From positions 144,018 to 208,017 of the forward strand of contig NZ_PZJV01000001.1 in assembly GCF_003206155.1 (NCBI RefSeq): 64,000 nt of DNA, given 5' to 3'. This stretch comes from Salinicola halophilus (lineage in GTDB: Bacteria; Pseudomonadota; Gammaproteobacteria; Pseudomonadales; Halomonadaceae). The position numbers and the translations under genes are program-made. Below are positions 48,012-57,627 of this stretch, one piece after another (position 1 is the stretch's first letter; each line of letters starts with the position of its first letter). The notes beneath the pieces are model-generated. The model had not been told where the DNA came from. It worked only from the letters and a program-made list of their open reading frames with translations, and did no database searches.

Positions 48012-50357
48012 ATGAATGATGCCGCTACCCGCCATGCCGCTCACGACGTCTCATCCGAAAGGGCCAACGTTACCGATAGCGCTCGCGATCTGACCGACGA
48101 GGCGCGCGAGCCTACCGACGACGCTTACGGGCTCACCGACGAACAGCGGGCGGTCATTGCCCACGGCGGGGGCCATGCCCGAGTCGCGGCGGTCGCCGGT
48201 GCGGGCAAGACCACCACGCTGGTGCGGCGCGTGCTGGGCCTGCTCGCCGCCGGTGAAAACCCGCGCCGGGTACTGGTACTGATGTTCAATCGTGCCGCCC
48301 GCGACGATTTTCGTCTCAAGCTCGAGCGCGAAGCGAGTGTCGGCACGGCGCTGCCGGAGGTGCGAACCTTCCATTCGATCGGCCATCGCCTGACCCAGAG
48401 TCTGACGCGATGGGGCTATCTCGCCCCGCGTCAGCTGCTGCAGGCGGACTGGCAGCGAGAGCGACTCTTCCGTCAGGCCGTCATGCAGAGCCTGGATCAG
48501 GCCGATCACGAGACCCGCGAGGCCGCGCTCGACGCCGATCGACTGGAGGCTTTCGCGCAGTTCTGCGATCTGGTGAAGGCGGAAGTCGCCGAGCCGGCAG
48601 CGCTCTTCGAGCGCTTGGAGTACGCCGACAGCGAGCGCCATTTCGTCGACGCGTTCGCGATCGCCGAGTCGCTGCTCGAAGCGTCGAACGCGATGACCTA
48701 CGCCGATCTTCTCTATCGTCCGCTTCGGTGCCTGGAAGCCACGCCGGACGCCCGTCGTCGGGTGCAGGGCTTTCTCGCCCATGTGATCGTCGACGAGTAT
48801 CAGGACATCAACGAGGCGCAGCTGAGACTGTTGCGCATCCTCGCCGGCGACAGCGCTCAGGTGATGGCGGTGGGGGACGCCAATCAGTGCATCTACGAAT
48901 GGCGCGGCGCGCGTCCCGACGCCATGCTGGCGCGTTTCGATTCGCTTTTCGGTCACGCCCACGACTACCCGCTTTCCTACACCTTCCGCCATGGCCATGC
49001 GCTGGCGCTGGCGGCGAATCATGCCATCCGGGGCAACCGGCAGCGGCGTGATCAGCTCTGCCTGGCCGCCCCCGGCAATCCGACGACGACGCTTTCGGCC
49101 GGTACCGGTGCCAATGCGCTGCTGGCGACCCTCGAGCGATGGCACGGCGAAGGGCGGCAGAGCCGGGAGGCGTGCGTGCTGGTGCGTAGCTGGTCGCTGT
49201 CGGTGTCGGTGCAGCTACAGCTGCTTCGCGCCGGCATCCCGTTTCGCCTCGCCCAGGAGGAGCGCTTCGTCTTCCGACTGCCGCTGGTGCAGGCGCTCGC
49301 CGGCTATCTGCAGCTCGCGCGGGCGCCGGGGTTGCTCAACGATCCCGCCCATCTGGGCCTGCTCTTCTCCCAGCCGACCACCTTTGTCGCGCAGGATCGG
49401 CTGCGGGCGCTGGTCGACGAGCTTGCCCGCACGCAGCGCTGGCCGGCGAAGGACGCCGGCGTGCTCGGCGGGCTGCGCCCCGGGCAGCGGCGCAATCTCA
49501 AGCGGCGCTGGCAGCTGCTCTGCGAGCTGCCCAAGCTCGCCAACTGGCCGCCGGCCAAACTGCTCGAACACGTGGTCGACGCCATCGATGCGGAAAAGGT
49601 GCTGCGCCGCTCCGCCTCGCGTCGGGAGAAGGCGGATGACGACGTGCGCCTGCTCGACGTGCTGATCGAGCAGGCCGGGGAGCTGGCCAACGACCCGGAC
49701 GCCTTCATCGAGCTGCTGCGCAATCCGGTGGAGAATCGCGACGACGGCGTGCTCATCAGCACCGTGCACGGTGCCAAGGGTCTCGAGTGGCCGCTGGTGG
49801 TGCTGGCGGGGCTCAACGAGGAAGACTTCCCCCACTACAGTCGGGAGAACCCGCTCTCCCCGGAGCGCCAGGAGGAGGAGCGTCGGCTCTATTACGTGGG
49901 CATCACCCGTGCCCGAGAACGGCTGCTGCTGCTTCAGGATGGCGGCGAACATCGCCCGAGCCGCTTTCTCGACGAAACCGCGGTCGACGACGCGGTCCTT
50001 GTCGCCCGGGCGCTGGCCGATGATGTGTCCGACCGCGCCGAGCATCAGCCGCTCGCCGTTCGCGAGCCGGCGCTGATCGAACGCTATCTCGCCCGTGTGG
50101 GTAGTCCGCTCGACGTGACGCCCCGCGTGGAACCGACCTCGGCCGCGCCGTCATCCACGCCGGCGCGCGCCGACTCCTCGGGTTGGCAGGTGGGGGACCG
50201 CGTGCGCCACGCGACCTTCGGTGACGGCGAGGTGATCGTGGTCGAAGGCTCGGCCGCCAATCCGGTCATCGACGTACGTTTCGAAACCGCCGGACGGCGG
50301 CGTCTGATTGCCGCCCGTGCGCCGCTGGAGCGCCTGGCGCGCGCTCGAACCCACTAA
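48012..50357 (+). CDS. UvrD/Rep-family superfamily 1 DNA helicase
   Basis: This is a 781-residue 3'-5' helicase of superfamily 1A. After a 42-residue leader rich in TDE/TDD units come the Q motif LTDEQRAVIAHG, Walker A AVAGAGKTTTLVRR (residues 63-68), VRTFHSIGHRL, the DEYQDINEAQ motif II, GDANQCIYEWRGA, and late motifs STVHGAKGLEWPLVVLAG and RRLYYVGITRARERL. The last 58 residues (from GWQVGDRVRHATFGDGEV) form a tudor-like domain as at the C-terminus of UvrD/PcrA, which contacts RNA polymerase in those enzymes. It is probably a third paralogue besides UvrD and Rep; its specific role is unknown. Confidence 0.88.
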   Translation: MNDAATRHAAHDVSSERANVTDSARDLTDEAREPTDDAYGLTDEQRAVIAHGGGHARVAAVAGAGKTTTLVRRVLGLLAAGENPRRVLVLMFNRAARDDFRLKLEREASVGTALPEVRTFHSIGHRLTQSLTRWGYLAPRQLLQADWQRERLFRQAVMQSLDQADHETREAALDADRLEAFAQFCDLVKAEVAEPAALFERLEYADSERHFVDAFAIAESLLEASNAMTYADLLYRPLRCLEATPDARRRVQGFLAHVIVDEYQDINEAQLRLLRILAGDSAQVMAVGDANQCIYEWRGARPDAMLARFDSLFGHAHDYPLSYTFRHGHALALAANHAIRGNRQRRDQLCLAAPGNPTTTLSAGTGANALLATLERWHGEGRQSREACVLVRSWSLSVSVQLQLLRAGIPFRLAQEERFVFRLPLVQALAGYLQLARAPGLLNDPAHLGLLFSQPTTFVAQDRLRALVDELARTQRWPAKDAGVLGGLRPGQRRNLKRRWQLLCELPKLANWPPAKLLEHVVDAIDAEKVLRRSASRREKADDDVRLLDVLIEQAGELANDPDAFIELLRNPVENRDDGVLISTVHGAKGLEWPLVVLAGLNEEDFPHYSRENPLSPERQEEERRLYYVGITRARERLLLLQDGGEHRPSRFLDETAVDDAVLVARALADDVSDRAEHQPLAVREPALIERYLARVGSPLDVTPRVEPTSAAPSSTPARADSSGWQVGDRVRHATFGDGEVIVVEGSAANPVIDVRFETAGRRRLIAARAPLERLARARTH

Positions 50358-50374
50358 CCGTGGAGTAAAAAGCC

Positions 50375-51199
50375 ATGCAGGAAGTCCTGATCGATTCGTC
50401 GACACTCGCCGCGGCCATGGCGTCGACGCAGCCACCGCTGGTGCTCGACTGCCGGGCACGCCTCGAAGACGCCGAAGCAGGGAGGGCGCTATGGCAAGCG
50501 GGCCACCTGCCAAATAGTCTTCATATCGACATGGACCGCGATCTCTCGGCGCCACCTGGCGAGGGCGGGCGCCATCCGCTACCGAGCGCCGGGGCCTTCA
50601 CCGCTACGCTGCAGCGCCTTGGCGTCTCGCCAGCGCGTCGCGTGGTGGTCCTGGACGACCGCGGCGGCCAGCTCGCCGCCGCCCGAGCCTGGTGGATGAT
50701 CGCCCGGTGGGCCGGGCACACGGACGTTCGCGTGTTGAATGGCGGGCTACCCGCCTGGACGGCGGCCGGCTACTCGCTCAGCGGCGCCGAGCCGCCCACG
50801 GCGGCGGCCAGCGACTGGCAGCCGCGCTACGACGATACGGCATGGATCGGCGTCGAAGCGGTGACGGCTGGCGATACGCAGCTCGTCGATGCCAGAGCGG
50901 CATCACGATTCCGCGGCGACGAGGAGCCGATCGACCCGATTGCCGGCCACATTCCCGGCGCCGTCTGTCGTCCCGCGAGCGCCAACCTGGCCGCCGGCGG
51001 GCGCTTCAAGCCGGCGAGTCAGCTCGCCGAGGAGCTGCCGCGAGCCGATGCGATTAGCGTTTACTGCGGCTCGGGGGTGTCTGCCTGCCATAACATTCTC
51101 GCCTACGCCATCGCTGGACTGGCGCTACCCAGGCTCTACGTCGGCTCGTGGAGCGAGTGGATACGCGACCCGACACGTCCGGTCGCGACCGGCGGCTGA
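50375..51199 (+). CDS. Thiosulfate/3-mercaptopyruvate sulfurtransferase
   Basis: A two-domain rhodanese of 274 residues. The first domain (about 1-130) is inactive, with aspartate at the catalytic position (VVVLDDRGGQ); the second has the active cysteine in SVYCGSGVSACHN. The loop CGSGVSA is closer to mercaptopyruvate sulfurtransferases (CGSGVTA) than to the CRxGx[RT] of thiosulfate rhodaneses. It lies 17 bases after the helicase gene. No signal peptide is seen, so it should be cytoplasmic. Confidence 0.9.
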   Translation: MQEVLIDSSTLAAAMASTQPPLVLDCRARLEDAEAGRALWQAGHLPNSLHIDMDRDLSAPPGEGGRHPLPSAGAFTATLQRLGVSPARRVVVLDDRGGQLAAARAWWMIARWAGHTDVRVLNGGLPAWTAAGYSLSGAEPPTAAASDWQPRYDDTAWIGVEAVTAGDTQLVDARAASRFRGDEEPIDPIAGHIPGAVCRPASANLAAGGRFKPASQLAEELPRADAISVYCGSGVSACHNILAYAIAGLALPRLYVGSWSEWIRDPTRPVATGG

Positions 51200-51224
51200 C
51201 ACTCGGCGACTCCGCCAACTAAGA

Positions 51225-51251
51225 CGCCTCGCGAGCGATGCTCGCGAGGCG
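51225..51251. terminator. Terminator between the sulfurtransferase and ETF-QO genes
   Basis: GCCTCGCGAGC (51226-51236) pairs with GCTCGCGAGGC (51240-51250) around a 3-base loop, between two convergent genes. The stem is perfect, but only short T runs follow on either side. Confidence 0.5.
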
Positions 51252-51310
51252 CCTTGCGTTCGGGCTCAGCGGTCACGGCGCTTCGGCGCCGTGCCGCTCG
51301 CTGTGGCGCG

Positions 51311-52963
51311 CTACATGTTGGGGTAGTTCGGCCCGCCGCCGCCCTCCGGCGCCACCCAGGTGATGTTCTGGGCGGGGTCCTTGATGTCGCAGGTCTTGCA
51401 GTGAATGCAGTTCTGGAAGTTGATCTGAAAACGCGGGCCGTCCTCGCTCTCTACCACCTCGTAGACCCCGACCGGGCAGTAACGCTGCGCTGGCTCGGCA
51501 TACGCCGGCAGGTTCTTGTCGATCGGAATCGAGGGGTCGGTGAGCTTCAGATGGCAGGGCTGGTTCTCGTCATGGTTGGTGTTGGAGAGAAACACCGACG
51601 AGGACTTGTCGAAGGAGAGCTTGCCGTCCGGCTTGGGATAGTCGATCGGCTCGACGTCCTGGGCCAGCGTCATCTCGTGGTCCGGCGCGGTATCGTGGAG
51701 CGTCGGCAGCTTGCCGCCGGTGAGCTGGTCGACGAAGTTGAACGCGCCGCCGCCAAGGGTGCCGTATTTGTGAATCGCGGGGCCGAAACTGCGGCTCGCC
51801 TGCAGCTCTTCCCAGGCCCAGCTCGCTTCCCATGCCTGGGTGAACTCGGTCAGCTCGCGGCCACCCTCGCTGTCGTCGGCAAGCGCCGCGAAGACCTTTT
51901 CGGCGCCGATCAGACCGGACTTCATCGCAGTGTGGATGCCTTTGATCTTGGCGAAGTTGAGCGTGCCGGCGTCGCAGCCCAGCAGCAGCCCGCCGGGGAA
52001 GGTCATCTTCGGCAGGCAGTTGGCGCCGCCCTTGGTGATGGCCCGGGCGCCGTAGGCGACTCGGGAACCGCCCTCGAGGGTGCCTGCCAGCAGCGGATGA
52101 TGCTTCATGCGCTGAAACTCGTCGAAGGGCGAGAGATACGGCTGGCGGTAGCCGAGATCGACGATCAGGCCGACCATCACCTGCTGGTTGTCGCCGTGGT
52201 AGAGAAACCAGCCTCCGTGATTCTGACCGGAGAGTGGCCAGCCGGCGCCGTGCAGGGCAAGGCCGGGCTGGTGCTTCTCCGCCGGCACGTCCCATAGCTC
52301 CTTGAAGCCGATGGCGTAGTGCTGCGGGTCGCGACCGGCGGCGAGGTCGAAGCGTTCGATCAGTCGCTTGCCGATATGCCCGCGCGCGCCCTCGCAGAAC
52401 AGGGTGTACTTGGCGCGAAGCTCCATGCCGGGCATGTAGTTGGCGGTTTCGCTGCCATCGGCGGCGACCCCCATATCCCCGGTGACCACGCCGCGAACCA
52501 CGCCTTCGTCATCGACGAGCGCTTCCTGCGCGGCGAAGCCAGGGATGATCTCCACACCGAGCGCTTCCGCCTGCTCGGCCAGCCAGCGGCAGAGATTGCC
52601 GGCGCTGATCACGTAGTTTGGCGTTTCGCCGCCGACGTTGTGCATCGTCTTCGGCACCAGCGCATTGGGCAGCTTCTGGGTGTGCTGCGCGTCCTTGAGC
52701 AGGTGGACTTCATCGCGAGACACCGGCGTGTTGAGCGGGGCGCCGCGCTCGGCCCAGTCGGGGAAGAGTTCGTTCAGCGCGCGCGGGTCGAAGAGCGCTC
52801 CCGACAGGATATGCGCGCCCACTTCGGAGCCTTTCTCCACCACGCAGACACTCAGCTCGCGCTCGGCCTCACCGGCCTGCTGCATCAGGCGGCAGGCGGC
52901 GGCGAGCCCGCTCGGCCCGGCACCGACGATGACCACGTCGAATTCCATGGATTCACGTTCCAA
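51311..52963 (-). CDS. Electron transfer flavoprotein-ubiquinone oxidoreductase
   Basis: This membrane-peripheral FAD and [4Fe-4S] protein passes electrons from reduced ETF to ubiquinone, linking fatty-acid and amino-acid oxidation to respiration. The 550-residue product has the FAD motif DVVIVGAGPSGLAAA, GAHILSGALFDPRAL, and the C-terminal cluster ligands CPVGVYE and CIHCKTCDI. The TTG at 52963 is preferred because a GGAGAG site lies just upstream and the resulting ERESMEFDVV start matches Pseudomonas homologues; the ATG at 52948 is the alternative. It is divergent from etfBA. Confidence 0.95.
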   Translation of the reverse strand: MERESMEFDVVIVGAGPSGLAAACRLMQQAGEAERELSVCVVEKGSEVGAHILSGALFDPRALNELFPDWAERGAPLNTPVSRDEVHLLKDAQHTQKLPNALVPKTMHNVGGETPNYVISAGNLCRWLAEQAEALGVEIIPGFAAQEALVDDEGVVRGVVTGDMGVAADGSETANYMPGMELRAKYTLFCEGARGHIGKRLIERFDLAAGRDPQHYAIGFKELWDVPAEKHQPGLALHGAGWPLSGQNHGGWFLYHGDNQQVMVGLIVDLGYRQPYLSPFDEFQRMKHHPLLAGTLEGGSRVAYGARAITKGGANCLPKMTFPGGLLLGCDAGTLNFAKIKGIHTAMKSGLIGAEKVFAALADDSEGGRELTEFTQAWEASWAWEELQASRSFGPAIHKYGTLGGGAFNFVDQLTGGKLPTLHDTAPDHEMTLAQDVEPIDYPKPDGKLSFDKSSSVFLSNTNHDENQPCHLKLTDPSIPIDKNLPAYAEPAQRYCPVGVYEVVESEDGPRFQINFQNCIHCKTCDIKDPAQNITWVAPEGGGGPNYPNM

Positions 52964-53381
52964 ACCGTCTCTCCTTGTCGTCTACTCACGGGTTGGCCAA
53001 GACTGGCGGCAATGGCCGGGCAGCGCCCGTGGCCCTGCCGGACCGTCTGGTCACCGTTTGAGTCGCGCCGCACGTCCGGCGGGCTGTCGCTTATTCGGCG
53101 GGGCGCTTTTCTTATGCCGAGGCGCCGCTTCGGCCCGGCCTTGGGGATGCGCTATCATCGCATCTTTCACGCGCCGCTGTCCCGGCCCGCAAGGGCTGGC
53201 ACAGGCGGCGAACCGCCTATGGCCGAGGCGATGTCGGACCATCACGGCCCGGTCATTTCCTCAAGGCGCGGCGTGAAGGTACGCTGTCGCTCAACGCGCC
53301 CTGTGGCGCCGACGATCTTCCGGCCCACCCCCAACGAACGGCCGGGGCGGATCGCTTTGTATTCAGCCTGCGAGGACACCC
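52964..53381. other. Divergent ETF-QO/etfB intergenic region
   Basis: This 418-base region separates the divergent ETF genes. I see a small perfect hairpin (AGGCGG-CGAA-CCGCCT, 53203-53218), an isolated TATCAT that could be a -10 for etfB, and a GCGCC/GGCGC hairpin near 53299, but no convincing full promoter, operator or small gene. Confidence 0.5.
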
Positions 53382-54131
53382 ATGAAAGTACTCGTCGCGG
53401 TCAAACGCGTCATCGACTACAACGTCAAGATCCGGGTCAAGCCGGACCACTCCGACGTCGATCTCACCAATGTGAAGATGGCCATGAACCCCTTCTGCGA
53501 GATCGCCGTCGAAGAGGCCGTGCGACTCAAGGAGAAGGGCGTGGCCACCGAAGTGGTTGCCGTCACCGTCGGGCCGAAGGCCGCCCAGGAGCAGCTTCGC
53601 ACTGCGCTGGCCCTCGGCGCCGATCGCGCCATTCACGTCGAGACCGAGGAGGTCGTCGAGTCGCTCGCCGTGGCCAAGCTGCTCGAGGGCGTGGTCAACG
53701 AAGAGAAGCCTGACCTGGTGATCCTCGGCAAGCAGGCGATCGATACCGATAACAACCAGACCGGCCAGATGCTGGCGGCGCTGACCGGTATGGGGCAGGG
53801 TACCTTCGCCTCCGAAATCGTCGTCGAGGACGGTGAAATTCGGGTGACGCGGGAGATCGACGGCGGCCACCAGACCGTCGCACTCAAGCTGCCGGCGGTG
53901 GTCACTACCGACCTGCGCTTGAACGAGCCGCGCTATGCCAAGCTGCCGGACATCATGAAGGCGAAGAAGAAGCCCCTCGAGAGCCGTACACCCGAGGCGC
54001 TCGGCGTCGCAGTGCCGGCCGGGCTCAAGCGCCTCAAGGTCGAAACGCCCGCCGAACGTAAGGGCGGCGTCAAGGTCGGCTCTGTCGACGAGCTGGTGGA
54101 CAAACTCAAGAACGAAGCCAAAGTGCTTTGA
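53382..54131 (+). CDS. etfB: Electron transfer flavoprotein subunit beta
   Basis: EtfB is the AMP-binding subunit of the ETF heterodimer that accepts electrons from acyl-CoA and other dehydrogenases. The 249-residue product starts [18 protein letters not shown] and has [15 protein letters not shown], the ETF signature region around [25 protein letters not shown] (AMP loop) and [25 protein letters not shown] leader precedes the ATG. etfA follows after 14 bases. Confidence 0.97.
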   Translation: MKVLVAVKRVIDYNVKIRVKPDHSDVDLTNVKMAMNPFCEIAVEEAVRLKEKGVATEVVAVTVGPKAAQEQLRTALALGADRAIHVETEEVVESLAVAKLLEGVVNEEKPDLVILGKQAIDTDNNQTGQMLAALTGMGQGTFASEIVVEDGEIRVTREIDGGHQTVALKLPAVVTTDLRLNEPRYAKLPDIMKAKKKPLESRTPEALGVAVPAGLKRLKVETPAERKGGVKVGSVDELVDKLKNEAKVL

Positions 54132-54145
54132 AAGGAGCCGATCAT

Positions 54146-55072
54146 ATGAGCATTCTGGTCCTGGCCGAACATCACAACGGTCAACTCAGTGACGGCACCG
54201 CCCACGTCGTTGCCGCCGCGACCGCGATCGGCGGCAACGTCGACGTGCTGGTGGCGGGGGAGAGCGTGCAAGGCGTCGCCGAAACCGCCGCCACGCTCGA
54301 AGGCGTCAGTCGCGTCCGGGTGGCCGACGCCGCCGTCTACGCCCACCAGCTCGCCGAGCCCATCGGCGACCTGCTGGTCCGGCTGGCCGACGACTACACC
54401 CACGTGCTCACCGCGGCATCGACCGGGGGCAAGAATGCGCTGCCGCGCCTGGCCGCACTCAAGGGCGTCAATCAGATCTCCGAGATTCTCGAGGTCGTGA
54501 GTGCCGATACCTTCAAGCGCCCGATCTACGCCGGCAACGCCATCGCCACCGTTCAGTCCGACGACCCGCTGAAGGTCATCACGGTACGTACCACGGCGTT
54601 CGACGCCGTCGCCCGTCAGGGGAGTGCGAGCGTCGAGGCGATCGAGAGCGAAGTGACCAACGCGGTTTCGCGCTTCGTCGACGAGGCGCTCGCCCAAAGC
54701 GATCGTCCGGAACTGGGCGGTGCCCGAATCATCGTTTCCGGCGGCCGCGGCATGGGCAACGGCGAGAACTTCAAGCTGCTCGAAGGAATCGCCGACAAGC
54801 TCGGCGCCGCGGTCGGCGCCTCCCGCGCCGCGGTCGACGCCGGCTTCGTGCCCAACGACATGCAAGTGGGGCAGACCGGCAAGATCGTCGCCCCCGATCT
54901 CTACATCGCCGTGGGCATCAGCGGGGCGATTCAGCACCTGGCGGGCATGAAGGACTCCAAGGTGATCGTCGCCATCAACAAGGATGACGAGGCACCGATC
55001 TTTCAGATTGCCGACTATGGTCTGGTCGGCGATCTGTTCGAGATTCTGCCGGCGCTCGAGCAGAAGCTATAG
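54146..55072 (+). CDS. etfA: Electron transfer flavoprotein subunit alpha
   Basis: EtfA holds the FAD of the ETF heterodimer and docks with ETF-QO. The 308-residue product has the two-domain plan: an N-terminal Rossmann-like half and the FAD domain with [45 protein letters not shown] and [13 protein letters not shown]. The ATG at 54146 follows AAAGGAG; a TTG at 54128 within the etfB stop is not needed. A good terminator follows. Confidence 0.97.
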   Translation: MSILVLAEHHNGQLSDGTAHVVAAATAIGGNVDVLVAGESVQGVAETAATLEGVSRVRVADAAVYAHQLAEPIGDLLVRLADDYTHVLTAASTGGKNALPRLAALKGVNQISEILEVVSADTFKRPIYAGNAIATVQSDDPLKVITVRTTAFDAVARQGSASVEAIESEVTNAVSRFVDEALAQSDRPELGGARIIVSGGRGMGNGENFKLLEGIADKLGAAVGASRAAVDAGFVPNDMQVGQTGKIVAPDLYIAVGISGAIQHLAGMKDSKVIVAINKDDEAPIFQIADYGLVGDLFEILPALEQKL

Positions 55073-55142
55073 CCGGCGCCTAAGCGTTCGCATCAGTCGA
55101 CGCGCTGGCCTGCCGGCTTCAGTGTCGGCAGGGGCCATCATG

Positions 55143-55170
55143 AGCCGATATCTACGGGTATCGGCTTTTT
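55143..55170 (+). terminator. Rho-independent terminator after etfA
   Basis: AGCCGATA (55143-55150) pairs with TATCGGCT (55159-55166) around an 8-base loop and is followed by a T run to 55170. It lies 70 bases after etfA. Confidence 0.82.
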
Positions 55171-55231
55171 CGTGTCTGCACGGATCTCTCGCGGCAAAGC
55201 GGTCACGCGATACCGTTGCAAGCGCTCCTGA

Positions 55232-55251
55232 TTGATAATTGTTCTTGTTTG
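55232..55251 (+). promoter_or_regulatory. Possible Fur box/promoter of the TonB operon
   Basis: TTGATAATTGTTCTTGTTTG is a sharply AT-rich pocket about 90 bases before the DUF3450 gene. It contains GATAAT, the half-site unit of Fur boxes, with a degenerate second half, and TTGATA could also be a -35. Fur control would be expected for a TonB energy transduction operon, but the match is partial. Confidence 0.35.
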
Positions 55252-55342
55252 TATTAGCTTGTCGCTCGCATTCAGCCTCATATCATCGCCTCGAGCGGTG
55301 CTTTCACCGGCTCTTTCGCCCCATTCGCAAGGAGATGGCGTG

Positions 55343-56191
55343 GTGCATCACATTCCGCGGCTGCGAGGCCGTCGACGTCACGCGCTGGCGTCCTGTCTCT
55401 TGGCCTTGAGCCTGACCTCGATCACTGCCGTCGCCCAGGACGCGTCCCCTCAGGCCAGTCTGAGCCAGGCGAGTATCGACGCGCAGCGGGCCCAGGCCGA
55501 ACTGCAGGCGAAAATCGACAGCGCCGATGACGCGACCCGCGAGGCGCTCGCCGAGCTGCGTCAGACCCGCCAGCAGGCCGATCGTCTGGAACGCTACAAC
55601 GCCGAGCTCGCGCCGGTCGTCGAAAGTCAGTCCGAGCGGATCGCCAGGCAGACCCAGGCGCTCTCGCAAATCTCGGCGACCCGCGAAGCGTTGCCCGGCG
55701 AAATGCGCGACATGGTGGCCCAGCTGCGCACGCTGATCGAAGCGGACATGCCGTTTCTGAAAAGCGAGCGACTTGCCCGCGTCGATGATCTGGAGTCGCT
55801 GCTCGCCAGCGACGAGGCGTCGGCGTCCGACAAGCTCGAGCGCATTTTCTCCGCGTGGCGCGCCGAACTCGACTACGGTCGCGAGATGGATCACTGGCGC
55901 GGTGCACTCACCGGCACCCAGTCCGAGACCGCGCAGGCACAAAGTCAGTTCGCCCGCGAGGTGGACTACCTCCGCGTCGGCCGTACCGGCTGGTACTACG
56001 TGACGCCTGACGATCACGCTGGCGGCGTATGGCGCGTCGCCGATGGCGAATGGGAGCCGCTGACGCAGGGCCAGATCGACGAAGTCCGTCGTGGCATCCG
56101 TATCAGCGAAGATCAGGGCGCGCCCGAGCTACTCGAACTGCCGGCGTCGCTGGCACTCGAGCCCGGCCGCGACGCGGGAGGTGAGTCATGA
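55343..56191 (+). CDS. DUF3450 periplasmic coiled-coil protein of the TonB2-type operon
   Basis: The first gene of an energy-transduction operon. The 282-residue product has a signal peptide (hydrophobic core about 14-28, likely cleavage after TAVA at residue 31) and then a long heptad-rich coiled coil (about 40-140) followed by the DUF3450 domain (VDYLRVGRTGWYYVTPDD). I chose the GTG at 55343, 8 bases after AAGGAG; longer frames start in the leader and lack a signal. DUF3450 genes regularly precede ttpC-exbB-exbD-tonB; the protein probably acts in the periplasm with TtpC, but its role is not established. Confidence 0.85.
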   Translation: MHHIPRLRGRRRHALASCLLALSLTSITAVAQDASPQASLSQASIDAQRAQAELQAKIDSADDATREALAELRQTRQQADRLERYNAELAPVVESQSERIARQTQALSQISATREALPGEMRDMVAQLRTLIEADMPFLKSERLARVDDLESLLASDEASASDKLERIFSAWRAELDYGREMDHWRGALTGTQSETAQAQSQFAREVDYLRVGRTGWYYVTPDDHAGGVWRVADGEWEPLTQGQIDEVRRGIRISEDQGAPELLELPASLALEPGRDAGGES

Positions 56192-57627
56192 GGCGCCGTT
56201 CATCCGGGATACTGACGCTGGCGCTCACGCTGGGGCTGTCCGTTCCGTTGCAGCCGGCATTGGCGCAGTCCACTGCCCCCCAGCCCACCGACTCTCGGAC
56301 CGCTGATACGCAGAACGGGGACGCGGCGTCGCTGCAGTCGGTGGTCGCCCGGTTCCAGCAGGAGAGCGCGGCGGCCGAGGCCCGCGACGCCGAGCGCTTG
56401 CAGGCGCTGCTCAACGACGGCAGCGCCCTGGATGACGCCTTGAGCGAAGCGCAGACGCGGCTCGAAGCCGCGCAGTCGCGCCGCAACGAGCTCGAAGCGC
56501 GCCAGCAGTCTCAGCAGGCACGCCTGGACGCGCTGGCCCAGTCTCGCGGTGACGACGCCGGCGACATCGAGCAGGTGTCGAGCATCGTCAAGGGGCAGGC
56601 CGGCGAGCTTCGCGACGCCCTCGGCAACGCCTGGGTCACCGTCGGTGGCGATGCCGAGTTGCCCCCGCGTCTCGATGATCGCGGGCTCATCGACATCGAT
56701 ACGCTCGACGGGGTGCGCAACGATCTCGCCGCGCTGATCGCCGAAAGCGGTCGCGGCGTGCGCTTCACGGCGCCGGTCGCCGGCACCGACGGCGACGTCA
56801 CTCGGCGCGAAGTGATTCGCCTCGGCGACACGCTCGCCTTCAGCGACGGTGAACTGCTCGAGCGTAGCGGCGATGAGGGGCGGCTGACCGCCTATTCGCG
56901 CACGCCGGCACGTATTCAGGGCGCGCTGCGCGCCTTTCAGGCGGGCGAGAGCGATAGCGTCGTCATCGACCCCACCGATGGTGACGTGCTCGATGCTTTC
57001 GCCCAGCAGCCCACGCTATGGGAGCGTTTCAATCAGGGCGGCTACGTTGGCTACGTCATCGTCGCGCTGGGGCTTCTCGGACTGCTCGTCGCGCTGGCGC
57101 AATATCTCTACTTGCTGAGCGTGAGCCGGCGTACGCAGCGCCAGATGAACCATCCGGAGTCGCTCAGCGATGACAACCCGCTGGGTCGTGTACTCAATCG
57201 TTTCGCCGCGCTGGGGCACAACCACGCACCGGAAGCGCTCGAAGCTCGTCTCGATGAGGCACTGCTCGCCGAGCAGCCGCGGCTCGAGCGGGGTCAGCCG
57301 GTGGTCAAGCTGATCGCCGCCGTCGCGCCGCTGCTGGGTCTGTTGGGGACGGTGACCGGCATGATCATCACCTTCCAGTCGATCACCGTCTTCGGTACCG
57401 GTGACCCGCAGCTGATGGCCGGGGGTATCAGTCAGGCGCTGGTGACCACGGTACTGGGGCTGATCACGGCCGTACCGTTGCTGTTCGCCAACACCGCGCT
57501 CAGCAGTCGCAGCCGGCGTCTGCTGGGTCAGCTCGAAGGGCGAGCGAGTGCGGTGCTCGCCGACCACCTCGAAGCCGAGACGCGCGCTGCCAATGCCCAG
57601 GAGCGATCCCATGGCGCTCATGCCTGA
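56188..57627 (+). CDS. TtpC-type large ExbB/TolQ family proton channel protein
   Basis: A 479-residue MotA/TolQ/ExbB protein of the TonB2-associated TtpC type. It has a signal peptide (cleavage likely after ALA at residue 26), a periplasmic coiled-coil region (about 45-130), a soluble domain, then one membrane helix near 290-310 (YVGYVIVALGLLGLLVALAQ) and the two helices of the ExbB channel domain (AVAPLLGLLGTVTGMIITF and VTTVLGLITAVPLLF). TtpC is required for TonB2 function in Vibrio. It overlaps the genes on both sides (4 and 17 bases). Confidence 0.9.
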   Translation: MRRRSSGILTLALTLGLSVPLQPALAQSTAPQPTDSRTADTQNGDAASLQSVVARFQQESAAAEARDAERLQALLNDGSALDDALSEAQTRLEAAQSRRNELEARQQSQQARLDALAQSRGDDAGDIEQVSSIVKGQAGELRDALGNAWVTVGGDAELPPRLDDRGLIDIDTLDGVRNDLAALIAESGRGVRFTAPVAGTDGDVTRREVIRLGDTLAFSDGELLERSGDEGRLTAYSRTPARIQGALRAFQAGESDSVVIDPTDGDVLDAFAQQPTLWERFNQGGYVGYVIVALGLLGLLVALAQYLYLLSVSRRTQRQMNHPESLSDDNPLGRVLNRFAALGHNHAPEALEARLDEALLAEQPRLERGQPVVKLIAAVAPLLGLLGTVTGMIITFQSITVFGTGDPQLMAGGISQALVTTVLGLITAVPLLFANTALSSRSRRLLGQLEGRASAVLADHLEAETRAANAQERSHGAHA

